Notes: generated from the sequence alone by a model not told the origin. Numbered from the stretch's first letter, positions 8,095 through 16,630 are shown. The stretch is DNA of 24,520 nucleotides from Candidatus Cloacimonadota bacterium (GCA_028681035.1 JAQUJJ010000048.1:1-24520); one strand, 5' to 3'. Translations and numbers: made by a program.

Positions 8095-8279
8095 ATGACA
8101 GATCAGATAATTATTGGAGAAAACCAAAGTTTAAAGTCAGGCAAATTTATAGTATATCTATTCTCAAGCATGGCTCGTTTTGTAAAGATTTTCATGGTAA
8201 GTGTATTAGTCGCGTCTGAGTTTGTTAAAAAGATCGAGGGAAATAATTAATAATAGATGGAGGTTACAGTGTTCATTGA
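8095..8279 (+). pseudogene. Second SDR fragment (internal piece joined to a C-terminal tail)
   Basis: Translation of 8173-8235 gives ARFVKIFMVSVLVASEFVKK, which lines up with AHFEKIFSVNVFAAFEFAKQ (residues 109-128) of the intact SDR at 5354. After a stop, 8247-8279 gives LIIDGGYSVH plus TGA, matching the SDR C-terminus LVTDGGFSVH. The catalytic middle is missing. Because the SDR 2 pseudogene already has both of these segments or their equivalents, this is best read as the remnant of another SDR gene fused after it. A 61-codon open frame (8065-8250) across this stretch is a by-product, not a gene. Confidence 0.6.
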
Positions 8280-8874
8280 ACAAGCACGGGAACTTATCGG
8301 TGTGGGATGCTCTCTCAGGCCTATTAGCGCTTCCGATACAGAGACAATAGTTAATCTAAGAACAGGAAATAGAATGTATCAACAGAACCATCCTGAAGAC
8401 AGAACCAGCATCGAACAACATGAACGGTGGTTTAAGAAATATTTAAGCAAGGGCGATTCCATCCATTGGCTGATTCTGGAGAAAAGCACCGGAGAGGCGG
8501 TTGGAACTACAGCACTGTGCGATTATGACCAACATTCTCACAAAGTAAGATCTGGTCCCTTTTTAATCAGCGATGATGCTAGGATATATGCGTTTGAATG
8601 CCAGATGCTAAGGCTTGAATTTGCCTTTGAGCAAATGGAGATAAACAAGGTCTATGCGATTATCAGAACTGCCTCCACCGAGGCTTTTAATCTTGCTATC
8701 AAAATTGGTTACCGGCATGACGGATTGCTGCGTCAGGATTGGTGGAGCGGGTATGAATATCTGAGTTATAATCTTGTATCGATGCTTAGGGATGAGTATT
8801 TTGAGAACAAAGACAGCATATATAAGCCGTACCTGAAAAAGGTTAGCAAACTCTTTGACAAAGGCAGGTTATGA
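8257..8874 (+). CDS. GNAT-family acyltransferase (RimJ/RimL type)
   Basis: About 205 residues of GNAT fold: an N-terminal LRPISASDTETIVNLR, strand WLILEKSTGEAVGTTALCDYD, and a C-terminal FAFEQMEINKVYAIIRTASTEAFNLAIKIGYRHDGLLRQ, the usual end of the acetyl-CoA-binding region followed by the x-x-GYRHDG strand. In this context it could transfer an acyl group, either from acetyl-CoA or from the ACP-borne hydroxyacyl chain, to the amino group of a nucleotide-activated aminosugar, as WecD does for dTDP-Fuc4N; that is inference. The start is unsure: ATG 8257 lies inside the tail of the SDR remnant, and GTG 8269 has GGAGG five bases upstream. Confidence 0.8.
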   Translation: MEVTVFIEQARELIGVGCSLRPISASDTETIVNLRTGNRMYQQNHPEDRTSIEQHERWFKKYLSKGDSIHWLILEKSTGEAVGTTALCDYDQHSHKVRSGPFLISDDARIYAFECQMLRLEFAFEQMEINKVYAIIRTASTEAFNLAIKIGYRHDGLLRQDWWSGYEYLSYNLVSMLRDEYFENKDSIYKPYLKKVSKLFDKGRL

Positions 8875-8905
8875 GCAGAGCAGATAACCGATGAGTGGAG
8901 GGACG

Positions 8906-9838
8906 ATGAACGAGTTATTTAGCGTAATAGTTCCTGTTTATAATTCCGAGAAAAGCCTGGATGAGCTGTGCAGCAGGGTAAGAAAGGTCTTTGATGATCA
9001 GGTTAAGTCTGATTTTGAAATGATCCTAGTTAATGATGGCTCAAAGGACAAATCCTGGGAAGTAATGCAAAAAATTCATCACCAGGACAGCCGGATCAAG
9101 ATTATCAACCTAGCCAAAAACTGTGGCCAACACTCTGCCATGATGTGCGGGCTAAACAATTTTAGCGGAGACTATGCCATCTTTATGGATGATGATCTCC
9201 AGCATCCTCCGGAAGAGCTTCCCAAACTAATCAAGCATATCCGGATGCATCCTGATATCGATGTGGTGATAGGAACCTTTGTTATGAAGAAGCACTCCAT
9301 TGTCAGGAATATAGGATCCCTGGCCATGAACAAAGTAGGTAGCAGGATGTTTGCCACAAATTCAAACATCAGGTTCACAAATTTCCGGATAATCAGACGG
9401 AACATCGCTTTGAATATAGCTAGTATTACAATACATAGACCCAGAATAGGCCAATTAATCCTGCTTACCACGAGGAACATCGCATCCATAAATGTTGTCC
9501 ATGATCCTAGGAAACATGGTAAAAGCGGATACAGTTTTCGTCGCCTGAGCAAGGACTTCGTGCTCAATATCATCAATAATTCATCTTTGCCATTACGTCT
9601 AATAAGTTATCTTGGTCTTGTTCTGGCCAGCCTCAGTTTCCTCGCAGCATTGTTCTATGTCCTGCGCTATTTTATTCACGGCTCATCTGTGAAGGGATGG
9701 ACTTCCATGATTGTTCTTATGAGCATGTATTCCGGTTTTATACTGTTATCTTTGGGGATAATAGGTGAGTACTTGGTCAGAATCTACAGGGAGGCAAGGA
9801 AAATGCCAAATTACGTAGAACGCGAAAAATTGATGTAA
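8906..9838 (+). CDS. Glycosyltransferase family 2, GtrB/ArnC-like with C-terminal membrane anchor
   Basis: About 310 residues. FSVIVPVYNSEKSL begins the GT-A domain, LVNDGSKDKS (41-50) binds the nucleotide, and FMDDDLQHPPEE (D95-D97) holds the metal-binding DxD. Two C-terminal membrane spans follow (LGLVLASLSFLAALFYVL and MIVLMSMYSGFILLSLGIIG), with the typical RIYREARKMPNYVE ending. Relatives such as GtrB, ArnC and dolichyl-phosphate-mannose synthases move a sugar from a nucleotide carrier to polyprenyl phosphate at the inner membrane. I start at ATG 8906, which has GGAGGG just upstream; ATG 8891 is an alternative. It is the only recognisable glycosyltransferase here, so it likely handles the special sugar built by the surrounding genes. 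Confidence 0.87.
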   Translation: MNELFSVIVPVYNSEKSLDELCSRVRKVFDDQVKSDFEMILVNDGSKDKSWEVMQKIHHQDSRIKIINLAKNCGQHSAMMCGLNNFSGDYAIFMDDDLQHPPEELPKLIKHIRMHPDIDVVIGTFVMKKHSIVRNIGSLAMNKVGSRMFATNSNIRFTNFRIIRRNIALNIASITIHRPRIGQLILLTTRNIASINVVHDPRKHGKSGYSFRRLSKDFVLNIINNSSLPLRLISYLGLVLASLSFLAALFYVLRYFIHGSSVKGWTSMIVLMSMYSGFILLSLGIIGEYLVRIYREARKMPNYVEREKLM

Positions 9839-9855
9839 GCTTAAGGAAAAAACTT

Positions 9856-10926
9856 TTGAAATATAAAATCACAGTAGTTGGAACCGGAAACGGTGGCCAT
9901 GCCATCGCAGGGCATTTTGCGATGCTAGGCCACCAAGTGTCACTATTTGGCCGTAATGCCAGCGTGATGAAGGAGATCTCAGCAAATGGCGGAATCGAAC
10001 TCTTGGAAGCCATTGAAGGCTTTGGTCAACTTCACAGCATTTCGGACAACTATGAGGAGGCCCTCCGCGATAGTGAGATCATCATGGTGGCCACTACCGC
10101 CAATGCTCATGGCGAAATAGCGAAGAACCTGGCCCCTTATCTTAAAGAAGGGCAAATAATCGTACTCAATCCGGGCAGAACCGGTGGTGCGATTGAGTTT
10201 CGCCACGAACTGAAGAAGCAGCAAGTTTCGCAGAGAGTATATGTGGCCGAAGCGCAAAGCCTAATATATGCCTGCAGAATTGTCGAGCCGGGAAGAGTGA
10301 GGATTATCGGGGTAAAGAGTAAAGTCTTGCTCTCGGCACTGCCGCACACCGATACACCACATGTGATAGACAGATTAAATGAAATATATCCTTGCTTTAT
10401 CCCTGTGGAGAACGTATTGGATACCAGCTTTGAAAATATCGGTGCCATCTTTCATCCTTCCATCGTTCTCTTTAATGCAGCCACAATAGAGCGGGGACAG
10501 GGCTTCTATTTCTATAACGATATGACAAAGCGAATTTCTGAATTTCTGGAAAAGCTAGATGCGGAAAGGATGAACCTGGGTACAGCATATGGGATCGATC
10601 TGATAACGGCATCAGACTGGATAAGCTATGCCTATCCCAATATCCCGGGAGATGACTTTTGTGAGCGAATGCGGAACAACCCTGCCTATTATATGATTCC
10701 TGCCCCCAAAACCTTGGATTCTCGCTTACTATTTGAGGATATTCCCACAGGCATTCTTCCTATGATAGAGTTTTCTGAATTAGCAGGAGTTAAAACCCCC
10801 TTGATGAATGCAGTTTATACCATCGGAGAATCTCTTTTGGGGATGAATTTCCGGCAAACCGGCAGAACTCTTAAAAATCTGGGGCTGGATCACCTGAGCA
10901 TCGACCAGATCAAGGATACCCTGTAA
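9856..10926 (+). CDS. NAD/NADP octopine/nopaline dehydrogenase family protein
   Basis: A 356-residue protein of the opine dehydrogenase family, whose members reductively join an amino acid and a 2-oxo acid (or reduce a related substrate) with NAD(P)H. GTGNGGHAIAGHFAMLGH (9-26) is the Rossmann loop. VLNPGRTGGAIEF (103-115), AEAQSLIYACR (131-141) and ENIGAIFHPSIVL (193-205) are family signatures; His200 is in the place of the catalytic histidine. The C-terminal helical domain (RGQGFYFYNDMTKRISEFLEKLDAER) is present, so the protein is complete. The start is TTG 9856, with AAGGA about eight bases upstream and only 17 bases after the GT2 gene. It is followed after three bases by the B12-binding gene. 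The substrate cannot be told from sequence. Confidence 0.87.
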   Translation: MKYKITVVGTGNGGHAIAGHFAMLGHQVSLFGRNASVMKEISANGGIELLEAIEGFGQLHSISDNYEEALRDSEIIMVATTANAHGEIAKNLAPYLKEGQIIVLNPGRTGGAIEFRHELKKQQVSQRVYVAEAQSLIYACRIVEPGRVRIIGVKSKVLLSALPHTDTPHVIDRLNEIYPCFIPVENVLDTSFENIGAIFHPSIVLFNAATIERGQGFYFYNDMTKRISEFLEKLDAERMNLGTAYGIDLITASDWISYAYPNIPGDDFCERMRNNPAYYMIPAPKTLDSRLLFEDIPTGILPMIEFSELAGVKTPLMNAVYTIGESLLGMNFRQTGRTLKNLGLDHLSIDQIKDTL

Positions 10927-10929
10927 AAG

Positions 10930-12810
10930 ATGAACCTGCTCCCTGACGAAGTATTTGGCCTGCTCAGGCCCAGTATAGATGCCCATACCCTGGGTATCAG
11001 TATGGTTTCTCAGTTTCTGCAGGAATGCGGCTACAAAGTGGTAATTGGCGATGCTACGGTAACAGACGCTGTGGCCGATATTCAAAAACCTCAGAGTATG
11101 AACATTCTGTCGGGCTGGATTCGGAAACATAGAATCAGCAGAATTGGCTTCAGTTACCGCCTCGATCCCAGACAAGCACAGGAAAGCTTTGGGAAACTGA
11201 GCTATCAGTTGAAGAGCAAGAAGCTTTTTCGGGAAGACGGCGGACCCCTCAGGGGGATATATTTTGCCGGACTGCCGGCAGCATGTGAGCTGATAAGACG
11301 GGAATATGAGGGCAGGATACCCGTATTCGTAGGGGATGAAACGCCTTTGGAGACCTTGGAAAAACTTGGTGTTCCAGATAATAAAATCTCTAAGGCATTA
11401 GTCGAAGATGCCGAATATGATAGAAAACTTTTACACTTTGGCGCTGAACTGGTGTCCAGAGAAGAATATAAAAATTTCCCGGCCCAATCCAGATCCGGCT
11501 ACCCGGGCTTCGGCACCAGGGAGGATACTCTGATCAAGAGAATGGCATTTGCCAAATCTCGGGAGCAGATGCCGATCATCAGAGCCCATGTAGGTCCTTA
11601 CAACCCCAATTATCAGGAAGCCATAAAGGAATTTAAGTCTTGGGCGCAATTGCTGGCCACAGCTGGATATCTGGATGTGCTGTCCATTGGTTCCTCACAA
11701 CTGACCCAGTCCCATTTTGGCCTGAAATGGGATAACCTGGCGAATGGAGGTGGAGTTCCGGTAAACTCTGCCAGTGAGTATAACGAGATCTGGCAGGCAG
11801 GCAGGCCAATGCTAATCAGGACCTATGCCGGAACAAGAAACATCCCTCAATTGGCTAGAATTCATGAATTATCATTGAATATAGCATGGCACGCTTTGTC
11901 ATTCTGGTGGTTTTGTAAAATTGACGGCAGAGGTCCTCTTTCTGTGTATGAGAACCTTGCCGAGCACCTGGAAACTCTGGATATAATCGCCAAGACCGGG
12001 AAACCATTTGAACCAAATATTCCGCATCATTTTGCCTTTAGAGGCAGTGATGATGTATCTTATATTCTTTCTGCCTATCTTGCCGCAAAAACAGCCAAAA
12101 AGAAGGGGATCAGATATTTCATTCTTCAAAACATGCTAAATACTCCCAAATATACATGGGGTATTCAGGATCTTGCCAAAGCCAGGGCGATGCTGAGGTT
12201 AGTAAGAGAGCTTGAGGACGAAAGCTTCCAAGTGATTTTGCAGACCAGGGCGGGTCTTGATTTCTTTTCTCCTGACCTTGGCAAGGCCAAATGCCAATTA
12301 GCCGCCGTTACTGCACTGATGGATGATATTGACCCTATGAACAAACTGAGCCCGGAGATTATCCACGTAGTAAGCTATTCTGAGGCAGTGTATCTTGCCA
12401 CTCCAGAGGTGGTGGACGAAAGCATAAAGATCACTTTTCAAGCTCTTGCAGATTACCGAAAATTAAAACAGGCTGGGAAAGTCGAGGCTATGGACAAACA
12501 TCAGGAGTGCAAGCTACGGGAACTGGATCTTTATGAACAGGCTAAAACTTTGATTAATTCTATCGAAAGCCATATTATAGAGCCCTACACTGTGGATGGT
12601 TTATACAAAATCTTTGCCGCGGGATATATGCCGGTGCCATATCTATGGGAATGCAGAGATGAATTTGCTTATGCCATCAGCACCAAAACTGCTCTGATCA
12701 AAGGGGCAATGGTGGCAGTGGACGAGAGAGGCAAGCCGCTAAGCGCATTGAAAAGGGCTTCCCGGGCCGAAGCTAATGCGGCTGTAGTGAAGCTGCCAAA
12801 ACAGGAATAA
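10930..12810 (+). CDS. B12-binding domain fused to a glutamate-mutase-E-like barrel (putative mutase)
   Basis: A 626-residue protein. Residues 15-40 read SIDAHTLGISMVSQFLQECGYKVVIG, with the DxHxxG cobalamin motif (D17, H19, G22) and the following helix and strand of a B12-binding Rossmann domain; Ser75 and Gly114 sit where the SxL and GG elements are expected, though the spacing is longer than in classic members. Residues about 190-490 (MPIIRAHVGPYNP, NGGGVPVNSASEYNE, DGRGPLSVYENL, DDVSYILSAYLAAKTAKKKGI) resemble in order the TIM-barrel subunit of glutamate mutase (GlmE). A carbon-skeleton rearrangement of an amino acid or acid is therefore the best guess, at moderate certainty; another B12 enzyme or a B12-binding fold without catalysis is possible. 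It is 3 bases after the opine dehydrogenase gene and 10 before the ATP-grasp gene. Confidence 0.62.
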   Translation: MNLLPDEVFGLLRPSIDAHTLGISMVSQFLQECGYKVVIGDATVTDAVADIQKPQSMNILSGWIRKHRISRIGFSYRLDPRQAQESFGKLSYQLKSKKLFREDGGPLRGIYFAGLPAACELIRREYEGRIPVFVGDETPLETLEKLGVPDNKISKALVEDAEYDRKLLHFGAELVSREEYKNFPAQSRSGYPGFGTREDTLIKRMAFAKSREQMPIIRAHVGPYNPNYQEAIKEFKSWAQLLATAGYLDVLSIGSSQLTQSHFGLKWDNLANGGGVPVNSASEYNEIWQAGRPMLIRTYAGTRNIPQLARIHELSLNIAWHALSFWWFCKIDGRGPLSVYENLAEHLETLDIIAKTGKPFEPNIPHHFAFRGSDDVSYILSAYLAAKTAKKKGIRYFILQNMLNTPKYTWGIQDLAKARAMLRLVRELEDESFQVILQTRAGLDFFSPDLGKAKCQLAAVTALMDDIDPMNKLSPEIIHVVSYSEAVYLATPEVVDESIKITFQALADYRKLKQAGKVEAMDKHQECKLRELDLYEQAKTLINSIESHIIEPYTVDGLYKIFAAGYMPVPYLWECRDEFAYAISTKTALIKGAMVAVDERGKPLSALKRASRAEANAAVVKLPKQE

Positions 12811-12820
12811 GGAAGATCAA

Positions 12821-14074
12821 TTGCAAAAGCAAAGGAAAGTACTAATTTTGGGCGGGGGGCTGGACCAGAAGAAACTGGTTGATGAATTCCGGCAAAGAAA
12901 TTTCTATACTATCATAGTAGATTATTATGCAAACCCTGCCGCCAAACAAACTGCTGACAAGCACTACAGAATCAGCACTTACGATAAAGCAGAGGTATTG
13001 CGTATTGCCAGTGAAGAAAGGGTGGATTTTGTGACTACTATATCCACGGATCAACCCATCTTGGTAGCTGCTTATGTTTGTGAAAAACTTGAATTGCCTT
13101 TCCAAATCAGCCATGAGCAGGCCTTGAACATTACAAATAAAAAGTACATGAAAACTAAGTTCAAGGATTACGACATCCCTACGGCAAATTTCGTATTATG
13201 TGAAAATCAAGATGATCTGAAGAAGGCGGAGGAACTCCGCTATCCCATCATCATAAAACCGGTTGATAGCAGCGGCTCAAGGGGTGTCTTTGTCCTGCAG
13301 GACAAGCAAAACCTACCGGAACTTTATCTCGAGGCAGTGAAACATAGCCAAACTGGAGTCGTGGTGGCAGAAGAATTCATTGATGGTCAGGAAATTTCTG
13401 TGGATGCCATGGTGTGGGATTCTGTCGCGAGCGTAATATCGATAACTGATGGTTATAAGACTTATTCAGAAGATAAGACTCCCCTTTACAATCAGAACAT
13501 TTATCCATCCTGCATTTCAGAGAATGAATATCAATCGGTAGCCAGGATCACTCAACAAATAGCTAAGGCTTTCGGAATCCAAAATTCACCTCTTTTTTTG
13601 CAGATGATCGTGGCGCATGATGGTGTTTATGTAATTGAATTCAGCGCCAGGATTGCCGGGGGCTCAAAACCGTATTTCATTCCATTTGCCACTGGTGTGG
13701 ACATTGTAGAAGAATACGTAACGATGCTAACCGGAGGAGACGAGCCAATTGGCGCTCAACCCCAGAGATATATATGTGCTTTGAATCATATCTATAGCAA
13801 CGGGGGAGTGTTCAATGGCTTCTGCGGTCAAGATGCTTTGATCAAACAAGAAATAATGGCAGAATTACTGCAATATCAGTTACCCGGTTCAGAGGTTCGA
13901 AAAGCCAGAAATGGCAGCGACAGGATTGGAGCATTTTTTGTAAGAGGAACTAATTTGACTGATCTTACCCAAAAAATACAATGCATCGACAGGGAATTGA
14001 AAGCCTGCGATTTTAAAGGAGAAGATATTATGATGCATGGTCTGTTTACAAATGACTTAAGGATACTACGATGA
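12821..14074 (+). CDS. ATP-grasp family ligase
   Basis: A 417-residue ATP-grasp enzyme: N-terminal Rossmann-like domain (VLILGGGLDQKKLVDEF), then the ATP-grasp domain with IIIKPVDSSGSRGV (Lys146, glycine-rich loop 152-156), VVVAEEFIDGQEISVDAM, and the metal-binding strand VIEFSARIAGGS (Glu273, Arg277). It resembles the carbamoyl-phosphate-synthase-like / PurK-like ligases that activate a carboxylate as acyl phosphate and join it to an amine. The start is TTG 12821 with AAGGAAG upstream; the ATG of the next gene overlaps its stop (ATGA at 14071), so the two are translationally linked. In this block it could attach the product of the B12/opine/PrpD enzymes to an amino group; that is inference. 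Confidence 0.88.
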   Translation: MQKQRKVLILGGGLDQKKLVDEFRQRNFYTIIVDYYANPAAKQTADKHYRISTYDKAEVLRIASEERVDFVTTISTDQPILVAAYVCEKLELPFQISHEQALNITNKKYMKTKFKDYDIPTANFVLCENQDDLKKAEELRYPIIIKPVDSSGSRGVFVLQDKQNLPELYLEAVKHSQTGVVVAEEFIDGQEISVDAMVWDSVASVISITDGYKTYSEDKTPLYNQNIYPSCISENEYQSVARITQQIAKAFGIQNSPLFLQMIVAHDGVYVIEFSARIAGGSKPYFIPFATGVDIVEEYVTMLTGGDEPIGAQPQRYICALNHIYSNGGVFNGFCGQDALIKQEIMAELLQYQLPGSEVRKARNGSDRIGAFFVRGTNLTDLTQKIQCIDRELKACDFKGEDIMMHGLFTNDLRILR

Positions 14075-15447
14075 CAATACTTGAAAAGCTCACGGATTTC
14101 TATGCTGGCTGGAAGCCGGGAAGTGATCATGATGCGTTACTTAGGAAAAGCAGAATTGCTTTCTTTGACTTTACCGGCGCACTGCTCTGTGGCCATCACA
14201 AAGGAGAACTCAGCCAAATAGCTCTACAATACACAAAGAATCAGGGCACTGAGGGGAAATGCACAATACTCCCCGAGAATATCTGTGGAACAGCAGCGCA
14301 AGCGGCATTTTACATGGGCTTTGCGGCCCATTCTGTGGAATACGATGACGGGCACAGAGGAGGCACATCGCATCCGGCAGTGGCGATTGTCCCGGCAGCT
14401 CTGGCATATGCACAGCAGAACGCATCAACTTATGCTGATTTGATCCGATCCATCATAATCGGTTATGATGTTATGTTGAGAATTGCCGTGGCTATAAATC
14501 CTTCTCATCTGAAAAGAGGTTTTCATACTACAGGAACGGCTGGATGCTTGGGAGCCGCAGCAGCAACGGCAAGCATAGCTGGTTATGACAGGGAAAAGAT
14601 GACATATTGCATATCCATGGGAGGGCTACAAAGTGCCGGTTTACAAGAAATGCTGCATAGCAACCCCTCTATTAAGCCTCTGCAGTCTGGAAAAGCTGCC
14701 ATGGCAGGAGTAATCTCAGCGGATATGGTAAGTTTGGGTGCCAAGGCTCCGGTAACTTTATTTGAAGGTATTCATGGATGGTTCAAGGCGATGTCCGACA
14801 AGGTAGATACAGACGTGATTTTGTCTGATCTGGGGGAAAGATGGGAAATATTGAATTCTTATACCAAGCTCTATCCGACTTGCAGGCACTGTCATCCCGG
14901 CATTGACATCGCATTGGATTTTTTCCGCGAAGGTATTGACATTTCAAAGATTGCTAAAATAGACATTTTTACTCATAGCGTGGGAATTAGTGAAGTGGGG
15001 CTGGTATTTGAACCACAAAATTTTGAGGAAGCGATGTTCTCGATGTCTTACGCAGTGGCGAATGCCCTGAAATACGGCAAAGTGGGGTTGACAGAGCTAT
15101 ACTCAAATCTGCGAAACGCAGAGATTATTGAACTAAGCAAAAAACATGAAATCTTCCTGTCGGAAGCCATGGATAAAATGTATCCCATTGAGCGGGCCTG
15201 CCGGATGGAGATTACCCTTACTGACGGGAGCACTCTGATCAAGGAAGTTACTCTTCCCAGAGGTGAACCTGAGACGAGTATCTCAGACCAGGAATATATC
15301 CATAAGTTTCAGGATATATTGGATAATAAATGTAATACTCAAGATGTGCTACGTTTTTGGGATCTGGCAGTGGAATCTCCGATTTCCGAGGTTAACATTG
15401 ATGATATAATTACGCATATAACTAAACTGAATAAGCAATTAAAATAA
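14071..15447 (+). CDS. MmgE/PrpD family protein (dehydratase or decarboxylase type)
   Basis: A 458-residue protein of the family that includes 2-methylcitrate dehydratase (PrpD) and cis-aconitate decarboxylase. Clear signatures: MGFAAHSVEYDDGHRGGTSHPAVAIVPAALAYA, GYDVMLRIAVAI, GFHTTGTAGCLGAAAATA, IKPLQSGKAAMAGVISADM and YPTCRHCHPGIDIAL, which together carry the active-site histidines, aspartates and lysine of the family. It is full length. A core-metabolic methylcitrate role is unlikely because no citrate synthase or lyase is nearby and it is locked into an operon with a ligase, a B12 protein and an opine dehydrogenase. Elimination of water or CO2 from a polycarboxylic intermediate is the family-level expectation. 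Confidence 0.88.
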   Translation: MTILEKLTDFYAGWKPGSDHDALLRKSRIAFFDFTGALLCGHHKGELSQIALQYTKNQGTEGKCTILPENICGTAAQAAFYMGFAAHSVEYDDGHRGGTSHPAVAIVPAALAYAQQNASTYADLIRSIIIGYDVMLRIAVAINPSHLKRGFHTTGTAGCLGAAAATASIAGYDREKMTYCISMGGLQSAGLQEMLHSNPSIKPLQSGKAAMAGVISADMVSLGAKAPVTLFEGIHGWFKAMSDKVDTDVILSDLGERWEILNSYTKLYPTCRHCHPGIDIALDFFREGIDISKIAKIDIFTHSVGISEVGLVFEPQNFEEAMFSMSYAVANALKYGKVGLTELYSNLRNAEIIELSKKHEIFLSEAMDKMYPIERACRMEITLTDGSTLIKEVTLPRGEPETSISDQEYIHKFQDILDNKCNTQDVLRFWDLAVESPISEVNIDDIITHITKLNKQLK

Positions 15448-15457
15448 AAATTATAAA

Positions 15458-16630
15458 ATGAAGATCCCCTTTAATAAGTCGTACACAACTGGCAAAGAGC
15501 TTGCCTATATTCAGGATGCGATCGGCCGTGGACATATCTCAGGCAATGGATACTATACGAAAAAGTGTCAGTCCTATTTTCAAGAAAGATATGGCTTTAA
15601 AAAGTGCCTGCTTACGACTTCCTGCACAGATGCGCTTGAGATGGCTGCTATTTTGATAGACCTCAAGCCTGGGGATGAAGTGATTATACCTTCTTATACT
15701 TTTGTTTCGACTGCAAATGCCTTTGTACTGCGAGGAGCAAAGCCAGTGTTCTGTGATAGCCGGGACGATCATCCGGGCATCGATGAAGACAAGATTGAAG
15801 ATTTGATTACCAAGAAGACCAAAGCTATAGTACCGGTACATTATGCGGGAGTTGCCTGTGATATGGATAAGATCATGGCTATAGCTGAAAAACATGGCTT
15901 ATTTGTAATCGAAGACGCAGCCCAAGCAGTTGATAGCTTTTATAAGGGCCGACCACTGGGAGGGATAGGGCATCTGGGTTGCTTTTCCTTCCATGAAACC
16001 AAGAACATCTCATCTGGAGAAGGCGGGATGCTGGCAATAAATGATGAGCGCTTTCTGGAGCGATCAGAAATTATCTGGGAGAAGGGGACAAATCGTCAGG
16101 CCTTCTTCCGTGGAGAGATAGATAAATATGGCTGGGTTGATATCGGTTCATCATTTCTGCCCTCAGATATGATTGCAGCATATCTTTGGGCTCAGCTCCA
16201 GGCTCTTGACGAGATCCAGACTAAGCGGAAAAGCATTTGGAACGGGTACCAGGAGCTGCTGGAACCGATTGCAGATATAGCTGGCATCAGATTGCCAATA
16301 ATTCCTGATTATGCTACAAATAATGCACATATGTATTATATGTTAGCGCAAGATGGAGCACATAGAGACAGACTAATTTCGAGCTTGAAGGATGATGGGA
16401 TACACGCAGTGTTCCACTATCAGAGTTTGCACAAATCGGAGTATATCTCGAGCGAAACCAAGACTTGTGACTGTCTCAGGGCCGATCAATACACCGAAAG
16501 ATTGTTGAGATTGCCGCTGTATGTATCTTTGAGTCCAGATATCCCACCTATAGTAGTCCTTGCAGCACAAAAGGCAGAAACTAATCTGAATGATACTTAT
16601 AGAAACCCAAAAGATGCAGAGAAGCATTAA
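15458..16630 (+). CDS. wecE: dTDP-4-amino-4,6-dideoxygalactose transaminase (WecE/RffA-like)
   Basis: A 390-residue PLP aminotransferase of the DegT/DnrJ/EryC1 family, closest in recall to E. coli WecE along its whole length: SCTDALEMAAILIDLKPGDEVIIPSYTFVSTANAFVLRGAK, VPVHYAGVACDMDKIMAIAEKHGLFVIEDAAQ, FSFHETKNISSGEGGM with PLP lysine Lys182, and REKGTNR-like EKGTNRQAFFRGEIDKY. WecE converts dTDP-4-keto-6-deoxyglucose to dTDP-Fuc4N with glutamate as donor. With rfbA at the start of the window this implies a dTDP-4-amino-4,6-dideoxyhexose, a natural acceptor for the GNATs and for the acyl cassette. It starts 10 bases after the PrpD-like gene. Confidence 0.88.
   Translation: MKIPFNKSYTTGKELAYIQDAIGRGHISGNGYYTKKCQSYFQERYGFKKCLLTTSCTDALEMAAILIDLKPGDEVIIPSYTFVSTANAFVLRGAKPVFCDSRDDHPGIDEDKIEDLITKKTKAIVPVHYAGVACDMDKIMAIAEKHGLFVIEDAAQAVDSFYKGRPLGGIGHLGCFSFHETKNISSGEGGMLAINDERFLERSEIIWEKGTNRQAFFRGEIDKYGWVDIGSSFLPSDMIAAYLWAQLQALDEIQTKRKSIWNGYQELLEPIADIAGIRLPIIPDYATNNAHMYYMLAQDGAHRDRLISSLKDDGIHAVFHYQSLHKSEYISSETKTCDCLRADQYTERLLRLPLYVSLSPDIPPIVVLAAQKAETNLNDTYRNPKDAEKH

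Noticed and set aside
8065..8250. 61-codon open frame as a small gene
   Set aside because: Its translation aligns with an internal piece of the intact SDR, and it starts inside the frameshifted end of the SDR pseudogene.
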